The notes under the pieces were generated by a model. It saw nothing but the letters and a program-made list of their open reading frames with translations, ran no database searches and was not told the DNA's origin. DNA of 64,000 nucleotides. Source: Klebsiella sp. BIGb0138. Lineage in GTDB: Bacteria > Pseudomonadota > Gammaproteobacteria > Enterobacterales > Enterobacteriaceae. The stretch covers positions 310,001 through 374,000 of the forward strand of contig NZ_SMCV01000004.1 in the NCBI RefSeq assembly GCF_004342285.1, read 5' to 3'. The position numbers were made by a program, and so were the translations under genes. Positions 38,850 through 48,279 of this stretch are shown here, in pieces. Positions within the stretch are counted from its first letter, which is position 1. Each line of letters starts with the position of its first letter.

Positions 38850-40485
38850 CCTCGCTTTGCTGGTGTTATTTGCTCTCTATTATGTACTTCCGCTGAATTT
38901 CCGCATGCTCTGGCAGCCCGACGAAACGCGCTACGCGGAGATCAGTCGCGAAATGCTGGCGTCCGGCGACTGGGTGGTGCCGCATCTGCTTGGGCTACGC
39001 TATTTTGAAAAACCGATTGCCGGCTACTGGATTAATAGCATCGGCCAGTGGTTATTTGGCCATAATAACTTTGGCGTACGCTTCGGCTCGGTATTTTCCA
39101 TTAGCCTGACCGCGCTGCTGGTCGGCTGGCTGGCGTGGCGGATCTGGCAGGACAAACGGGTGGCGATCCTGTCAGGGGCGATCTTCCTGACCGCGCTGCT
39201 GGTTTACGGTATTGGTACCTATGCCGTACTGGATCCGATGATCGCCTTGTGGATGACCCTCGCGATGTGCAGCTTCTGGGCGGCGGCTCAGGCGCAGACC
39301 CGCAACGGTAAAATCATCGGCTATGTGCTGTTGGGAGCCGCCTGCGGGATGGGGGTGATGACCAAAGGTTTCCTCGCTCTGGCGGTGCCGGTCGTGGGCG
39401 TTCTGCCGTGGGTGATTGCCCGTAAACGCTGGCGTGAAGTGTTAACCTACGGCTGGCTGGCGGTGGGCGTCTGTGTGCTGATGGTCCTGCCCTGGGGATT
39501 GGCTATCGCTAAACGCGAGCCGGATTTCTGGCGTTATTTCTTCTGGGTGGAGCATATTCAACGCTTTGCCGAGGAGGATGCCCAGCATAAAGCGCCGTTC
39601 TGGTACTACATCCCGTACCTGGCGGCCGGCAGCCTGCCGTGGCTGGCGCTGCTGCCCGGAGCGCTAAAGCGCGGCTGGACCGAGCGGGATGACGCCCGCG
39701 GGGCGCTGTATCTGCTGGGCTGGGTGGCGATGCCGCTCCTGTTCTTCAGCATAGCCAAAGGCAAACTGCCAACCTACATCCTGCCCTGCTTTGGGCCGCT
39801 GGCGATTCTGATGGCGCGCTATGCGCTGGATGCGGCGAGGGCGGGAGCGAAAGCGCTACGGATTAACGGCCTGATCAACCTCCTCTTCGGCCTGGCGGGC
39901 CTCGTGACGGTGCTGGTGGTGTCGCCGTGGGGCCTGATGCATAAACCGGTGTGGACGCAGATTGAGCTGTATAAATGCCTGCTGGCGGCGGTGGCGTTTG
40001 CCATCTGGGCGCTGATGGGCTGGCTGGCGATGAAAGAGAACGGTCGTCGCTGGCCGTTGGCCGCCTGTTGTCCGCTGGGCCTGGCGCTGCTGATGGGCTT
40101 CGCCATCCCCGATCGGGTGATTGATAGCAAACAGCCGCAGTTCATGGTGGATATTGTCAGTGAATCACTGACGCCAAGCCGCTATGTGCTGAGTAATAGC
40201 GTCGGCATTGCCGCCGCTCTGGCATGGGAGCTCAAGCGCGACGATATCATCATGTATGACAAACAGGGCGAGCTGAAGTACGGTTTAGGCTGGCCGGATG
40301 CGCAGCGCAGCTTTGTCAGCCAGCGTGACTTTGCCGACTGGCTGGCAACGCATCGCCAGCAGGGGCCGGTATCTCTGGTACTGCTGATGGACAAGGGGGA
40401 AAGTATCGACGATTTACCACTACCGCAACCTGACAACATCTATGTGTCAGGGCGGGTTGTGTTTCTCCAGTATCTGCCGCAATGA
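38830..40485 (+). CDS. arnT: Lipid A L-Ara4N transferase ArnT
   Basis: Inner-membrane GT83 glycosyltransferase (551 residues) that moves L-Ara4N from undecaprenyl phosphate to lipid A phosphates on the periplasmic side, lowering polymyxin binding. The first periplasmic loop carries the family motif [16 protein letters not shown] (about 32-47); about 12-13 membrane segments are followed by a soluble C-terminal domain (about 440-551). The start lies inside the arnD end. Confidence 0.97.
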   Translation: MKSIRYSLALLVLFALYYVLPLNFRMLWQPDETRYAEISREMLASGDWVVPHLLGLRYFEKPIAGYWINSIGQWLFGHNNFGVRFGSVFSISLTALLVGWLAWRIWQDKRVAILSGAIFLTALLVYGIGTYAVLDPMIALWMTLAMCSFWAAAQAQTRNGKIIGYVLLGAACGMGVMTKGFLALAVPVVGVLPWVIARKRWREVLTYGWLAVGVCVLMVLPWGLAIAKREPDFWRYFFWVEHIQRFAEEDAQHKAPFWYYIPYLAAGSLPWLALLPGALKRGWTERDDARGALYLLGWVAMPLLFFSIAKGKLPTYILPCFGPLAILMARYALDAARAGAKALRINGLINLLFGLAGLVTVLVVSPWGLMHKPVWTQIELYKCLLAAVAFAIWALMGWLAMKENGRRWPLAACCPLGLALLMGFAIPDRVIDSKQPQFMVDIVSESLTPSRYVLSNSVGIAAALAWELKRDDIIMYDKQGELKYGLGWPDAQRSFVSQRDFADWLATHRQQGPVSLVLLMDKGESIDDLPLPQPDNIYVSGRVVFLQYLPQ

Positions 40486-40820
40486 GCGTCTGGATTTGTC
40501 TGGCATTCGCCAGCCTGTTGAGCTGCGTCGGACAGCTGTGTCAGAAACAGGCGACGCGTCCGTCTAAATCCCGGCGGCGCGGTCGCCACATTGTCGGCTG
40601 GCTTGGACTGGCGCTGCTGGCGCTCGGCGGCGGTATGCTGCTGTGGTTAAGCGTGCTGCAGGCCATTCCGGTGAGTATTGCCTATCCCATGTTGAGCCTC
40701 AATTTTGTCTGGGTGACGCTGGCGGCCTGGGGGATCTGGCGCGAGCCGGTGGCGCGACGTCACTGGGTGGGGGTGGGGCTGATTGTCGTCGGCATTGTGG
40801 TGCTGGGGAGCAGCGTCTGA
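40482..40820 (+). CDS. arnE: Ara4N-phosphoundecaprenol flippase subunit ArnE
   Basis: A 112-residue EmrE-like membrane protein with four helices; the [16 protein letters not shown] segment (about 65-80) is typical. With ArnF it is proposed to flip undecaprenyl-P-Ara4N to the periplasm. It overlaps arnT by four bases and arnF by one base (TGATG). Confidence 0.94.
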   Translation: MSVWICLAFASLLSCVGQLCQKQATRPSKSRRRGRHIVGWLGLALLALGGGMLLWLSVLQAIPVSIAYPMLSLNFVWVTLAAWGIWREPVARRHWVGVGLIVVGIVVLGSSV

Positions 40821-41203
40821 TGGGCTTATTCTGGGCGTTACTCAGCGTTGGGCTGGTCAGCGCCGCGCAGCTGCTGCTACGCGGGGCGATGGTTGAACTG
40901 CCGCCGCTGAGCGGGCTGCTGGCGTTTCTCAATCATCTTTTGCATCTGCGCGCCGGGACTTTCGGCCTGGCGCTCGGGCTGAGCGGCTATCTTCTGTCGA
41001 TGGTGTGCTGGTACTTTGCGCTACATCGGCTGCCGCTCGCCAAAGCCTATGCGTTGCTGAGTCTGAGCTACATCCTGGTATGGGCCGCCGCCATCTGGCT
41101 GCCCGGCTGGCATGAACCTTTCCACTGGCGGTCGCTGTCGGGCGTGCTGATGATTGTCGCTGGCGTAATGACGATCTTCTGGCCGGTGAAGCGCGGCGCC
41201 TGA
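40820..41203 (+). CDS. arnF: Ara4N-phosphoundecaprenol flippase subunit ArnF
   Basis: A 127-residue four-helix membrane protein, partner of ArnE. The LPLAKAYALLSLSYILVW segment (about 73-90) is the family core. ATG 40820 overlaps the arnE stop; the open frame further upstream is not coding. It is the last gene of the operon; the stop is one base from the stop of acpT on the other strand. Confidence 0.94.
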   Translation: MGLFWALLSVGLVSAAQLLLRGAMVELPPLSGLLAFLNHLLHLRAGTFGLALGLSGYLLSMVCWYFALHRLPLAKAYALLSLSYILVWAAAIWLPGWHEPFHWRSLSGVLMIVAGVMTIFWPVKRGA

Positions 41204-41204
41204 T

Positions 41205-41774
41205 TCAGCCAATACTCTCCGCCTGCAATACAAACGGCGTGGGCGTACAGACCGCCATGCTCAGACCGTTGCGCTGGATCTGGCTGACCGACAGCGTGGG
41301 ATGCCGCGTGCTGTCGACGCTGGCAATCTGCCAGGCGCTGCCGCCGCGCTGTTTCACCATCGCTTCCTTACGCGTCCAGATGCGCCAGAAGGCGCTGAGC
41401 TGCCGATCCGGAGGCTCCGCTTCCAGCTCCGCATGTTCCCCGAGGCTAAATAACGCATTGGCCAGGCTACGCCAGTTCTGCCGTGGGCGAATGGCTTCGA
41501 TATCGCAGCCCACTTCGCCTTCATCGCTGAGCAGCAGGGCGATATCATCCCCGCTGTGGCTGAGGTTAAACCACAGCGTCGTTTCGCCGGAGAAGCCCGG
41601 CTTTCCTTGCCCGGTGTAGATAATCTCAGGCAGCGGCGATACCGCCTGAGCTAACAGGGCGCGTCCGGCTAACCAGCTTGCGCGACGCGCTCCCTGCGGC
41701 GCCTGCGCAGCGAGCGCTGGCGGCAGGGAACCCGTGCTGAATGTCGAGATTTTTCCCAGATAAAAGCGATACAT
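41205..41774 (-). CDS. acpT: 4'-phosphopantetheinyl transferase AcpT, last gene of the APE operon
   Basis: Transfers the phosphopantetheine arm of CoA to the serine of carrier proteins. It is 189 residues, Sfp-type, with the magnesium motif GCDIE (89-93) and WTRKEAMVK (133-141). The sequence follows E. coli K-12 AcpT closely. In K-12 AcpT has no obvious substrate; here it directly follows apeR (stop TGA, one base, ATG) in an operon with two carrier proteins, ApeE and ApeF, its likely targets. The longer open frame to 41933 is inside apeR. Confidence 0.96.
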   Translation of the reverse strand: MYRFYLGKISTFSTGSLPPALAAQAPQGARRASWLAGRALLAQAVSPLPEIIYTGQGKPGFSGETTLWFNLSHSGDDIALLLSDEGEVGCDIEAIRPRQNWRSLANALFSLGEHAELEAEPPDRQLSAFWRIWTRKEAMVKQRGGSAWQIASVDSTRHPTLSVSQIQRNGLSMAVCTPTPFVLQAESIG

Positions 41775-41775
41775 A

Positions 41776-43005
41776 TCAGGGCCAACGCTTAATGATGATG
41801 GAGGTATTGATCCCGCCGAAGGCGAAGTTATTGCTCTGCAAAAACTCACAGTCGATGCGGCGGGCTTCGCCCATAATGTAATCCAGCTCGCCGCACTGCG
41901 GGTCCGGATGGCGCAGGTTAAGCGTTGGGGCAAACCAGCCTTCGCGCATCATCTGCAGACTCATCCAGGCCTCCAGCGCGCCGCAGGCGCCCAGGGTATG
42001 GCCAAAATAGCTTTTCAGCGAGGAGAGCGGCACCTTGTCGCCGAAAATGGCGGCGCTGGCCTGGCTCTCGGCAATATCGCCGCGATCGGTCGCCGTCCCG
42101 TGCGCCGACACGTAGCCGATATCCTGGGGGCTTAGCCCGGCCATGTTGAGCGATTGCGCCATGCAGATCTGCATGGTTTCCCGCTGCGGCTGGGTGATAT
42201 GCGCGGCGTCGCAGTTGGTGGCGAAGCCGATAATTTCACCGTAAATGGTCGCCCCGCGCGCTTTGGCGTGCTCCAGCTCTTCCAGAATCAGCGTGCCGGC
42301 GCCCTCGCCAATCACCAGGCCGTCACGTTGTTCATCGAACGGCGACGGGGTGGTTTTCGGCTCGTCGTTGCGCTGGCTGGTGGCGAACAGGGTGTCGAAG
42401 ATGGCCGCCTCTGACGGACACAGCTCTTCAGCCCCGCCGGCGACCATTACCGTTTGATAACCGTGGCGAATGGCTTCCCAGGCGTAGCCAATCGCCTGGC
42501 TGCCGGAGGTGCAGGCGCTGGAGGTCGGGATTACCCGGCCGCGCAGGCCGAAGAACAGGCCGGTGTTCACCGCGGTGGTATGCGGCATCATCTGGACGTA
42601 GGTGGTGCCGGTGATGTTATTGGTGTGCTTTTCCGTCAGCATGGTGGCGAATTCGCTGACCGGGCCGGTACTGCCGGTGGAGGAGCCGTAGGCAATCCCG
42701 GTTTCGCCGTTGGTCAGCACCGCATCGCCAATCAGCCCCGCCTGTTCCAGCGCCAGCTCGCTGGCGCGGGTGGACATCAGCGAGACGCGGCCCATGGCGC
42801 GGATACGCTTGCGGGTATAGTGTTCCGGTAGCGCGAAATCGTCGATTGGCGCGCCGAGTAGGGTGTGCAGCCCGTCATAGATCTGCCATTCCGGCATTTT
42901 GCGCACGGCGTTCTCGTAGGCCTGCAGCCTGGCGGATACCGCCTGCCAGCTTTCGCCGAAGGCGGTGACGCCGCCCATGCCGGTAATGACTACGCGCCGG
43001 GTCAT
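41776..43005 (-). CDS. apeR: APE 3-oxoacyl-ACP synthase ApeR (FabF type)
   Basis: A 409-residue ketosynthase of the KAS II type. The catalytic triad is complete: C165 in SSACTSGSQ, H302 in SAHGTATD and H336 in YFGHTLGACG. It should extend the aryl-polyene chain with malonyl units on ApeE/ApeF. It overlaps apeQ by four bases. It is one of two full ketosynthases in the cluster (with ApeO), plus the ApeC chain-length-type partner. Confidence 0.95.
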   Translation of the reverse strand: MTRRVVITGMGGVTAFGESWQAVSARLQAYENAVRKMPEWQIYDGLHTLLGAPIDDFALPEHYTRKRIRAMGRVSLMSTRASELALEQAGLIGDAVLTNGETGIAYGSSTGSTGPVSEFATMLTEKHTNNITGTTYVQMMPHTTAVNTGLFFGLRGRVIPTSSACTSGSQAIGYAWEAIRHGYQTVMVAGGAEELCPSEAAIFDTLFATSQRNDEPKTTPSPFDEQRDGLVIGEGAGTLILEELEHAKARGATIYGEIIGFATNCDAAHITQPQRETMQICMAQSLNMAGLSPQDIGYVSAHGTATDRGDIAESQASAAIFGDKVPLSSLKSYFGHTLGACGALEAWMSLQMMREGWFAPTLNLRHPDPQCGELDYIMGEARRIDCEFLQSNNFAFGGINTSIIIKRWP

Positions 43006-43733
43006 AGCATACCTCCATTGATGGAAATCACCTGACGCGTCACATAGCCCGCAATATCCGACATTAAATAGCTGGCAAGCCCGGCGACTTCCTCTGCCTG
43101 GCCCATGCGTTTCATCGGGATTATTGACATCGCTTCTTTGAGGGCCGCCTCTTCCATGTCGATCATCCCGGTATCAATCAGCCCTGGCGCGATGCAGTTA
43201 ACGGTGATTTTGCGTTTCGCCAGCTCAATGGCCAGCGCTTTGGTCGCGCCGATAATTCCCGCTTTGGCGGCGCTGTAGTTAACCTGCCCGCGGTTGCCCA
43301 TCACCCCGGAAACGGAGGAGAGGGTAATAATCCTTCCGCCCTGACGGGCGCCGATCATCGGCATAATACACGGCTGAATGACGTTATAAAAACTGTCGAG
43401 ATTGGTGTGGATCACCGCATCCCAGTCATTGTCGCTGAGCGCCGGGAAGGCGCCATCGCGGGTAATGCCGGCATTGTTCACCACGCCGTACCACGGCCCA
43501 TGGGCGGCGATGTCCTGCTCCAGCACCTCGCGGCACTGTTCGCGGTCGGCAACATCAAAGCTCAACGTCCGGCCTGCGCCACCGGCGGCGCGGAGGGTAT
43601 TCAGCGTCTCCTGCGCGCCTGCTGCGTCACGATGATAATGGACGCCGACGACAAAGCCATCGGCCGCCAGCTGGCAGGCGATAGCACGCCCGATACCCTT
43701 GCTGGCACCGGTCACTAATACGGAACGACTCAT
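43002..43733 (-). CDS. apeQ: APE 3-oxoacyl-ACP reductase ApeQ (FabG type)
   Basis: A 243-residue short-chain dehydrogenase that reduces the beta-keto group of the growing polyene. It shows the NADPH motif TGASKGIG (8-15), NNAG (86-89) and the catalytic S140-Y153-K157 set (VNYSAAKAG). It overlaps apeP and apeR by four bases each. Confidence 0.95.
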   Translation of the reverse strand: MSRSVLVTGASKGIGRAIACQLAADGFVVGVHYHRDAAGAQETLNTLRAAGGAGRTLSFDVADREQCREVLEQDIAAHGPWYGVVNNAGITRDGAFPALSDNDWDAVIHTNLDSFYNVIQPCIMPMIGARQGGRIITLSSVSGVMGNRGQVNYSAAKAGIIGATKALAIELAKRKITVNCIAPGLIDTGMIDMEEAALKEAMSIIPMKRMGQAEEVAGLASYLMSDIAGYVTRQVISINGGML

Positions 43734-44206
43734 GGTTTCTCTCCCTGATTAAAAAGCGTCGTTAACTCTTCGGGGGTTGGCTGGAAGGTGTTGATACGAC
43801 CCGTTGCCAACGTTTCCTCCCCGGAGCGGAGGGTGCATTCGAAGCTACCGAAACGCTCATCCTGCATTAATAAGCTGACCGCGATGGTCAGCGTTTTCCC
43901 GGCGGGCAGGACGCCTGCGGCGCATACCAGCTCTCTGGCGCCGAGCACCATGCCGAGGGCGATGCTGCTCTGACCCCGGCGGCGGCGATGCCAGCCGGAC
44001 CAGACGCCAATGGTCTGCGCCATCAGCTCCAGCGCAAACCAGCCTGGCAGATCGCCGTTGGCATCAAGAAACGGCGCCAGCACGCCCCCGGCGGCGACCT
44101 TCACCTGACAGATCGCCGTCTCGTCGGTAACGTCCAGTACCTCTTCGAGCAACAGCATGGGGGCGTCGTGTGGCAGATAGTCGCCGGGCGACAGGTAGTG
44201 GCTCAT
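43730..44206 (-). CDS. apeP: APE hotdog dehydratase ApeP
   Basis: A 158-residue FabZ/FabA-like hotdog-fold protein. The opening LPHDAPMLLLEEVL (about 11-24) contains the His of FabZ-type dehydratases, and the LPGWFALELMAQTIGVW helix (about 53-69) is the hotdog helix. It dehydrates 3-hydroxyacyl-ACP to form each double bond, probably together with ApeI. It overlaps its neighbours by four bases. Confidence 0.92.
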   Translation of the reverse strand: MSHYLSPGDYLPHDAPMLLLEEVLDVTDETAICQVKVAAGGVLAPFLDANGDLPGWFALELMAQTIGVWSGWHRRRRGQSSIALGMVLGARELVCAAGVLPAGKTLTIAVSLLMQDERFGSFECTLRSGEETLATGRINTFQPTPEELTTLFNQGEKP

Positions 44207-45372
44207 GAAAGTCTCCCGAGCAGAATGCTGGCGTTATTGCCGCCAAAGGCAAATGAGTTGGACAAAATCACCGGGCGTTCAAGGGGCTGTGTGGCGGTGA
44301 TGATACCGCACGCCGGCAGCGCCGGGTCGCGCGGCGAGAGGCTAAAATCCTGGGCCGGCAGCGGCAAATGGCGCTGCAAAATCAGCATACTGATTGCCGC
44401 TTCGGTAATCCCGGCGGCGCCGAGGGTATGCCCGGTGAGGTGTTTGGTTGAGCTGCACGGCACCTGGTCGCCGAACAGCTGCTGCACGACCTGCGATTCC
44501 ACCCGATCGTTAAGCGGCGTGGCGGTGCCGTGCAGGTTGATGTAGCCCACCGCCCCGGCGGGGATACCGGCGTCATCAAGCGCCTGGGTAATCGCGCGGA
44601 TGGCCCCTTCGCCCTGCGGATGGGGCGCCGAAATATGGTGCGCATCGCTTGATTCGCCGACGCCCAGCAGCGCGATGGGCTGCGCTTCGCGCGTCAGCAG
44701 CATCAGCGCCGCCCCTTCACCGATGGTAATCCCGCAGCGGTCGCGGGCAAAGGGCTGGCAGCGCGTTGCCGAAAGTGACTCCAGGCTATGAAAGCCGTTG
44801 ATCGGCATTCGGCTCAGCGTATCGGCGCCGCCGACAATCGCCACGTCGGCGAGATCGGCTTCAATCAGCCGCCGGCCGCTGATGATGGCCCTGGCGCTGG
44901 AGGAGCAGGCGGTGGAAAGGGTAAACGCCGGGCCGTCCAGCGCCAGCCAGTGGCTCAGAAAACGCGACGGGTCGCCAAGCTCCTGCTGCGGATATTGCCA
45001 GGCGGCGCTCTGTTTGCCGTTGAGCGTTAACGCAACGTGAATATCGCCTTCATCGAGCCCGGAAGTGCTGGTGCCGAGCACCACGGCGACTCTGTCGCGG
45101 CCGTAGCGGGCGATAGCGTCGTCGACCTGGGGCCGGATCTGCGCCAGCGCCGCCAGCAGCAGCTGGTTGTTGCGCGAGCGGTGGGCGGCAAACGCGTCAG
45201 GGATGGCGGGCAGTTCGCCGTCAACGCCGCCGAGTACCGCCGCGGGCTGCCCCTGAAGCCAGCCTGCGCGCGGGCGCATACCGGGGGCGACGCCGCGCGT
45301 CAGATTTGCGGCGATGTCGTCGCAGTTGTCGCCCAGCGCATTGATCATGCCGACAGCGGAAAGGTAGATCAT
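44203..45372 (-). CDS. apeO: APE 3-oxoacyl-ACP synthase ApeO
   Basis: A 389-residue ketosynthase with C156 in LSTACSSSA, H281 in NLHGTATPLND and H315 in LTGHTLGAAG, so catalytically complete. The frame is open to 45450, but ATG 45372 lies just after the apeN stop and gives the normal ketosynthase N-terminus. It is the second chain-extending KS of the pathway; it probably works with ApeC as the heterodimeric KS/chain-length pair (family knowledge; pairing inferred). Confidence 0.94.
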   Translation of the reverse strand: MIYLSAVGMINALGDNCDDIAANLTRGVAPGMRPRAGWLQGQPAAVLGGVDGELPAIPDAFAAHRSRNNQLLLAALAQIRPQVDDAIARYGRDRVAVVLGTSTSGLDEGDIHVALTLNGKQSAAWQYPQQELGDPSRFLSHWLALDGPAFTLSTACSSSARAIISGRRLIEADLADVAIVGGADTLSRMPINGFHSLESLSATRCQPFARDRCGITIGEGAALMLLTREAQPIALLGVGESSDAHHISAPHPQGEGAIRAITQALDDAGIPAGAVGYINLHGTATPLNDRVESQVVQQLFGDQVPCSSTKHLTGHTLGAAGITEAAISMLILQRHLPLPAQDFSLSPRDPALPACGIITATQPLERPVILSNSFAFGGNNASILLGRLS

Positions 45373-45373
45373 C

Positions 45374-45958
45374 TCAGTCGCCCAGATATTGAATGGTGAT
45401 GTGGTATTTAAAGGCCCGTTGCTCAATGCTGACAGGTTCGCGCTTGCCATGCCGGTTCAGATAGGCGATCGCCGTCACCAACTGGCCGCGAGCGTTCCGT
45501 AGCTCGCGGCGGTCGCCAGCGTCGGTCAACGTCCAGCCTTGCGGCAGCTGCGGCTGCCAGGCCGCTATCGGCCAGTGGCTGAGCATCACGTCGGCCAGCA
45601 CCTGGCTTGCCGGCGGCAGCTGCGGGACGACGATCGATTGCTCGGCGCGCAGCCCCTTATCATCATAGGTCACGAGAAACAGCCGGATCCCCACCGAGGA
45701 GAGGCCGGCGAGGGTGATTTTTTGCTCATCGGCATTGAGCATCACCAGCAGCGACTGGCTCTGGCCGTCGAACCGTCCGGTGAGCAGCTGCTGCGCATTC
45801 AGCGGCGGAGTGATGCCCGGCGCCGGTAACGTCACGCGGGTTCCCGGCTCCAGCCAGGCCTGCGGACGCCCTTGCTGAGGCTGAGGCGAGTGGCTGCAGC
45901 CGGCGAGGATGAGGGTGGCGGCCAGCGCGGCGGCGCGCCAGAGTCTGTGCTTAATCAT
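45374..45958 (-). CDS. apeN: APE cluster lipoprotein ApeN (DUF3261 type)
   Basis: A 194-residue predicted lipoprotein. The signal peptide ends in the lipobox LAGC (about 18-21), and position +2 is Ser, consistent with outer-membrane sorting. The mature part is probably beta-rich with no known catalytic motif. Such a lipoprotein accompanies ApeL and ApeM in APE clusters and probably helps place the aryl polyene lipid in the outer membrane. It overlaps apeM by four bases. Confidence 0.88.
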   Translation of the reverse strand: MIKHRLWRAAALAATLILAGCSHSPQPQQGRPQAWLEPGTRVTLPAPGITPPLNAQQLLTGRFDGQSQSLLVMLNADEQKITLAGLSSVGIRLFLVTYDDKGLRAEQSIVVPQLPPASQVLADVMLSHWPIAAWQPQLPQGWTLTDAGDRRELRNARGQLVTAIAYLNRHGKREPVSIEQRAFKYHITIQYLGD

Positions 45959-48279
45959 CGTCTTTTTTTCTCTTTTTTACCGGGCATCGCCAGGGGAGAC
46001 AGCAGGAAGGCGGTGAAAATACCGCTGACCAGCACAATACCAAAACTGCTGATCGCCTGAGTGGCGCTGAATACCAGCATCCCCAGGGTCAGCAGAGTGG
46101 TCAGCATGGCCAGCACGATCGCCAGCAGCGACGTCAGCGGCGTCCCGCGCGGATTACTGAAAAACAGCGTGTAGTTGATGCCGATTCCCAGCACCAGCAC
46201 CAGCGCCAGCAGGGAAAACAGGTTCAGCGGATGGCCGCTCAGGGAGAGCGCCGCCAGCCCGCAGCCTAACGACAGCACCGAAGGCAGCAGGCTGATAAGC
46301 CCTTTGCGCCAGCCGAGACGCAGCATCGCGCCGCAGGCGATGACCGCCAGCGCGATGCCGAGTAGCCCCGTCAGCAGGTGGCGATAGAGCATGAACAGAT
46401 CGTCAAAGGCGCTTTTGCGGTCCACCCATGCCACGCCGCTCTGTTTTTCGCTCAGAGCCCGCAGCGCAGCGCTCTCTTTGACCCCGTCAACCGGGACCAG
46501 CACGCCGCTTTCGCCCGCTTTCAGCGTCAGCCACAGCAGACGCCAGCCTTCGCTGGCCGGGCTGGCAAGCCAGGCATCGACCGTGACCGGCATCGGCTGA
46601 AGATCGGCGTTTATGTTTTTCAGCCCGGCGCTTTGCAGCGCGGCAGCGACCGCCGGCGCGGCTTTGTTTAACAGCGCGAGATCCTGCTGCTGGCGGGTCA
46701 GCGAGTTCAGCGGGAGGGTGCGATACCCGGCGATCGTCCCCGCTTTTTTCGCCTGCTCAAGCGCGGGAATAAACGCTTCCAGCCGTTCCAGGGTTTGCTG
46801 CGGCGTCGCGCCGTAGACCACGAACCATTTCTGATCGACGCTCTGGCCGGTTAAGGCGGAGATCGCCTTTTCCTGAGCCAGAATAGGCTGCGGCAGCGCC
46901 TGCAGCTGCGCGATATCGTCATCGACGCGCAGCGTGGCGATTCCCGCTACTGATACCAGCGCCAGCGCCAGCGGCAGGCCGATGAACAGTTTTTTATTGC
47001 GCCGCCACGCCGCCAGCCAGCGCAGCATCAGCACCAGCGCCGGAACCGGGCGAACCGGTAAACCGCGGGAGAGCAGCGGATGCCAGCAAATCACCGTCAG
47101 GCACGAAGCGCTGAGCCCGGCGGCGGCGAACACCGACATCTGGCGGATGGCCGGGAAGGGGGCGAGCATCATGATGAGATAGGCCACCACCGCCGTCAGC
47201 AGCGCCAGCAGCAGCGCGTTGCGGACTTTGGCGAGGCTTTGCCACGGCGTGGCCTCCTGGCCGTGCACCATGCGTTCGGTCAGATAGTAGATCGTATAGT
47301 CAGCGGAGATACCGATAATGCTCATGCTCATCACCAGCGTCATCAGATGCAGTTCGCCGAACAGCAGCAGCGTGGCGACGGTTCCCGCCAGCGCGCCCGT
47401 ACCGACGGAGATCAGACACAGTATCAACGGACGAAGCGAGCGGAAGGCCGCAACGATGAGCAGAATCACCCCCAGTATCGTGGCCACGCCGAGGGTGGAG
47501 AGATCGCGTTTGGCCTGCTGGCTGGCATAGTCGCTGTAAAATACCGTACCCCGCGACAGCAGCTGCGCCTGCGGGTAGCGTGCTTTTAATTCCCCCTCCA
47601 GCGCCGCCAGGGTGGTGACTAAGCGGTGCGTCTGCTGCATATCGAATGAGGAACCGGCCAGCTCGCCGTGGATCAGATACCAGCTGTTTCCCTGTTTATC
47701 CTGCGCCACCAGCCAGCCGTCTTTGAGCTGCAGATGCTGACCGTTTTTTGCCATCGCCAGCTGCGACCCGCGCATCAGCATCAGCGGATCGTTTTGCAGC
47801 TCCTGGCCGCTGACCCCGGAGAACGCCGAATAGAGCTGGGAGAGGACCCACTGCGCCTGCGCCGCGCCGCCGTTTTGCAGGCGCGCGCGGGTAGCGTCAT
47901 CGATAAGGCCGTTGCGGTGCTGCCAGAAAAACGCTCCCCAGGCCTGCTGGCTGGCGGCATCCATCGGACCTTTCACGTCGGCCAGGACGTGGGATTTTTG
48001 CAGCAGGCTGAGCCATGCGCGCGCCACCTGAGGATCGGCCTGCTGGCCAGGGCTGACCAGCCAGACCAGCTGCCGGTCAAGGCGCTGGACAAAGCCATCG
48101 TTCAGTTCTGGCGGAATGGCTCCGAGCGTCTGTTGCGGTAACATCGCCAGCACGCTGCTGTTGATGCGCGACCGGGGCAGCTGCGTCAGCAGGAGGCCCA
48201 GCATCAGCAGGCAGATCGCTCCCCAGAGCAGCGCGATGCGCCTGCGGTTACGGTGCAGCAAATCGTTGTCGTTCGTCAT
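45955..48279 (-). CDS. apeM: APE MMPL/RND-type exporter ApeM
   Basis: A 774-residue inner-membrane protein with the MMPL layout: an N-terminal membrane helix (about 14-33), a large periplasmic domain, five to six helices (about 255-430) with GISADYTIYYLTE (about 325-337), a second periplasmic domain, and a second helix bundle (about 630-770) with GIGINYTLFF. It is the likely transporter of the aryl polyene lipid. It overlaps apeL by 32 bases, the longest overlap in the operon. Confidence 0.93.
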   Translation of the reverse strand: MTNDNDLLHRNRRRIALLWGAICLLMLGLLLTQLPRSRINSSVLAMLPQQTLGAIPPELNDGFVQRLDRQLVWLVSPGQQADPQVARAWLSLLQKSHVLADVKGPMDAASQQAWGAFFWQHRNGLIDDATRARLQNGGAAQAQWVLSQLYSAFSGVSGQELQNDPLMLMRGSQLAMAKNGQHLQLKDGWLVAQDKQGNSWYLIHGELAGSSFDMQQTHRLVTTLAALEGELKARYPQAQLLSRGTVFYSDYASQQAKRDLSTLGVATILGVILLIVAAFRSLRPLILCLISVGTGALAGTVATLLLFGELHLMTLVMSMSIIGISADYTIYYLTERMVHGQEATPWQSLAKVRNALLLALLTAVVAYLIMMLAPFPAIRQMSVFAAAGLSASCLTVICWHPLLSRGLPVRPVPALVLMLRWLAAWRRNKKLFIGLPLALALVSVAGIATLRVDDDIAQLQALPQPILAQEKAISALTGQSVDQKWFVVYGATPQQTLERLEAFIPALEQAKKAGTIAGYRTLPLNSLTRQQQDLALLNKAAPAVAAALQSAGLKNINADLQPMPVTVDAWLASPASEGWRLLWLTLKAGESGVLVPVDGVKESAALRALSEKQSGVAWVDRKSAFDDLFMLYRHLLTGLLGIALAVIACGAMLRLGWRKGLISLLPSVLSLGCGLAALSLSGHPLNLFSLLALVLVLGIGINYTLFFSNPRGTPLTSLLAIVLAMLTTLLTLGMLVFSATQAISSFGIVLVSGIFTAFLLSPLAMPGKKEKKRR

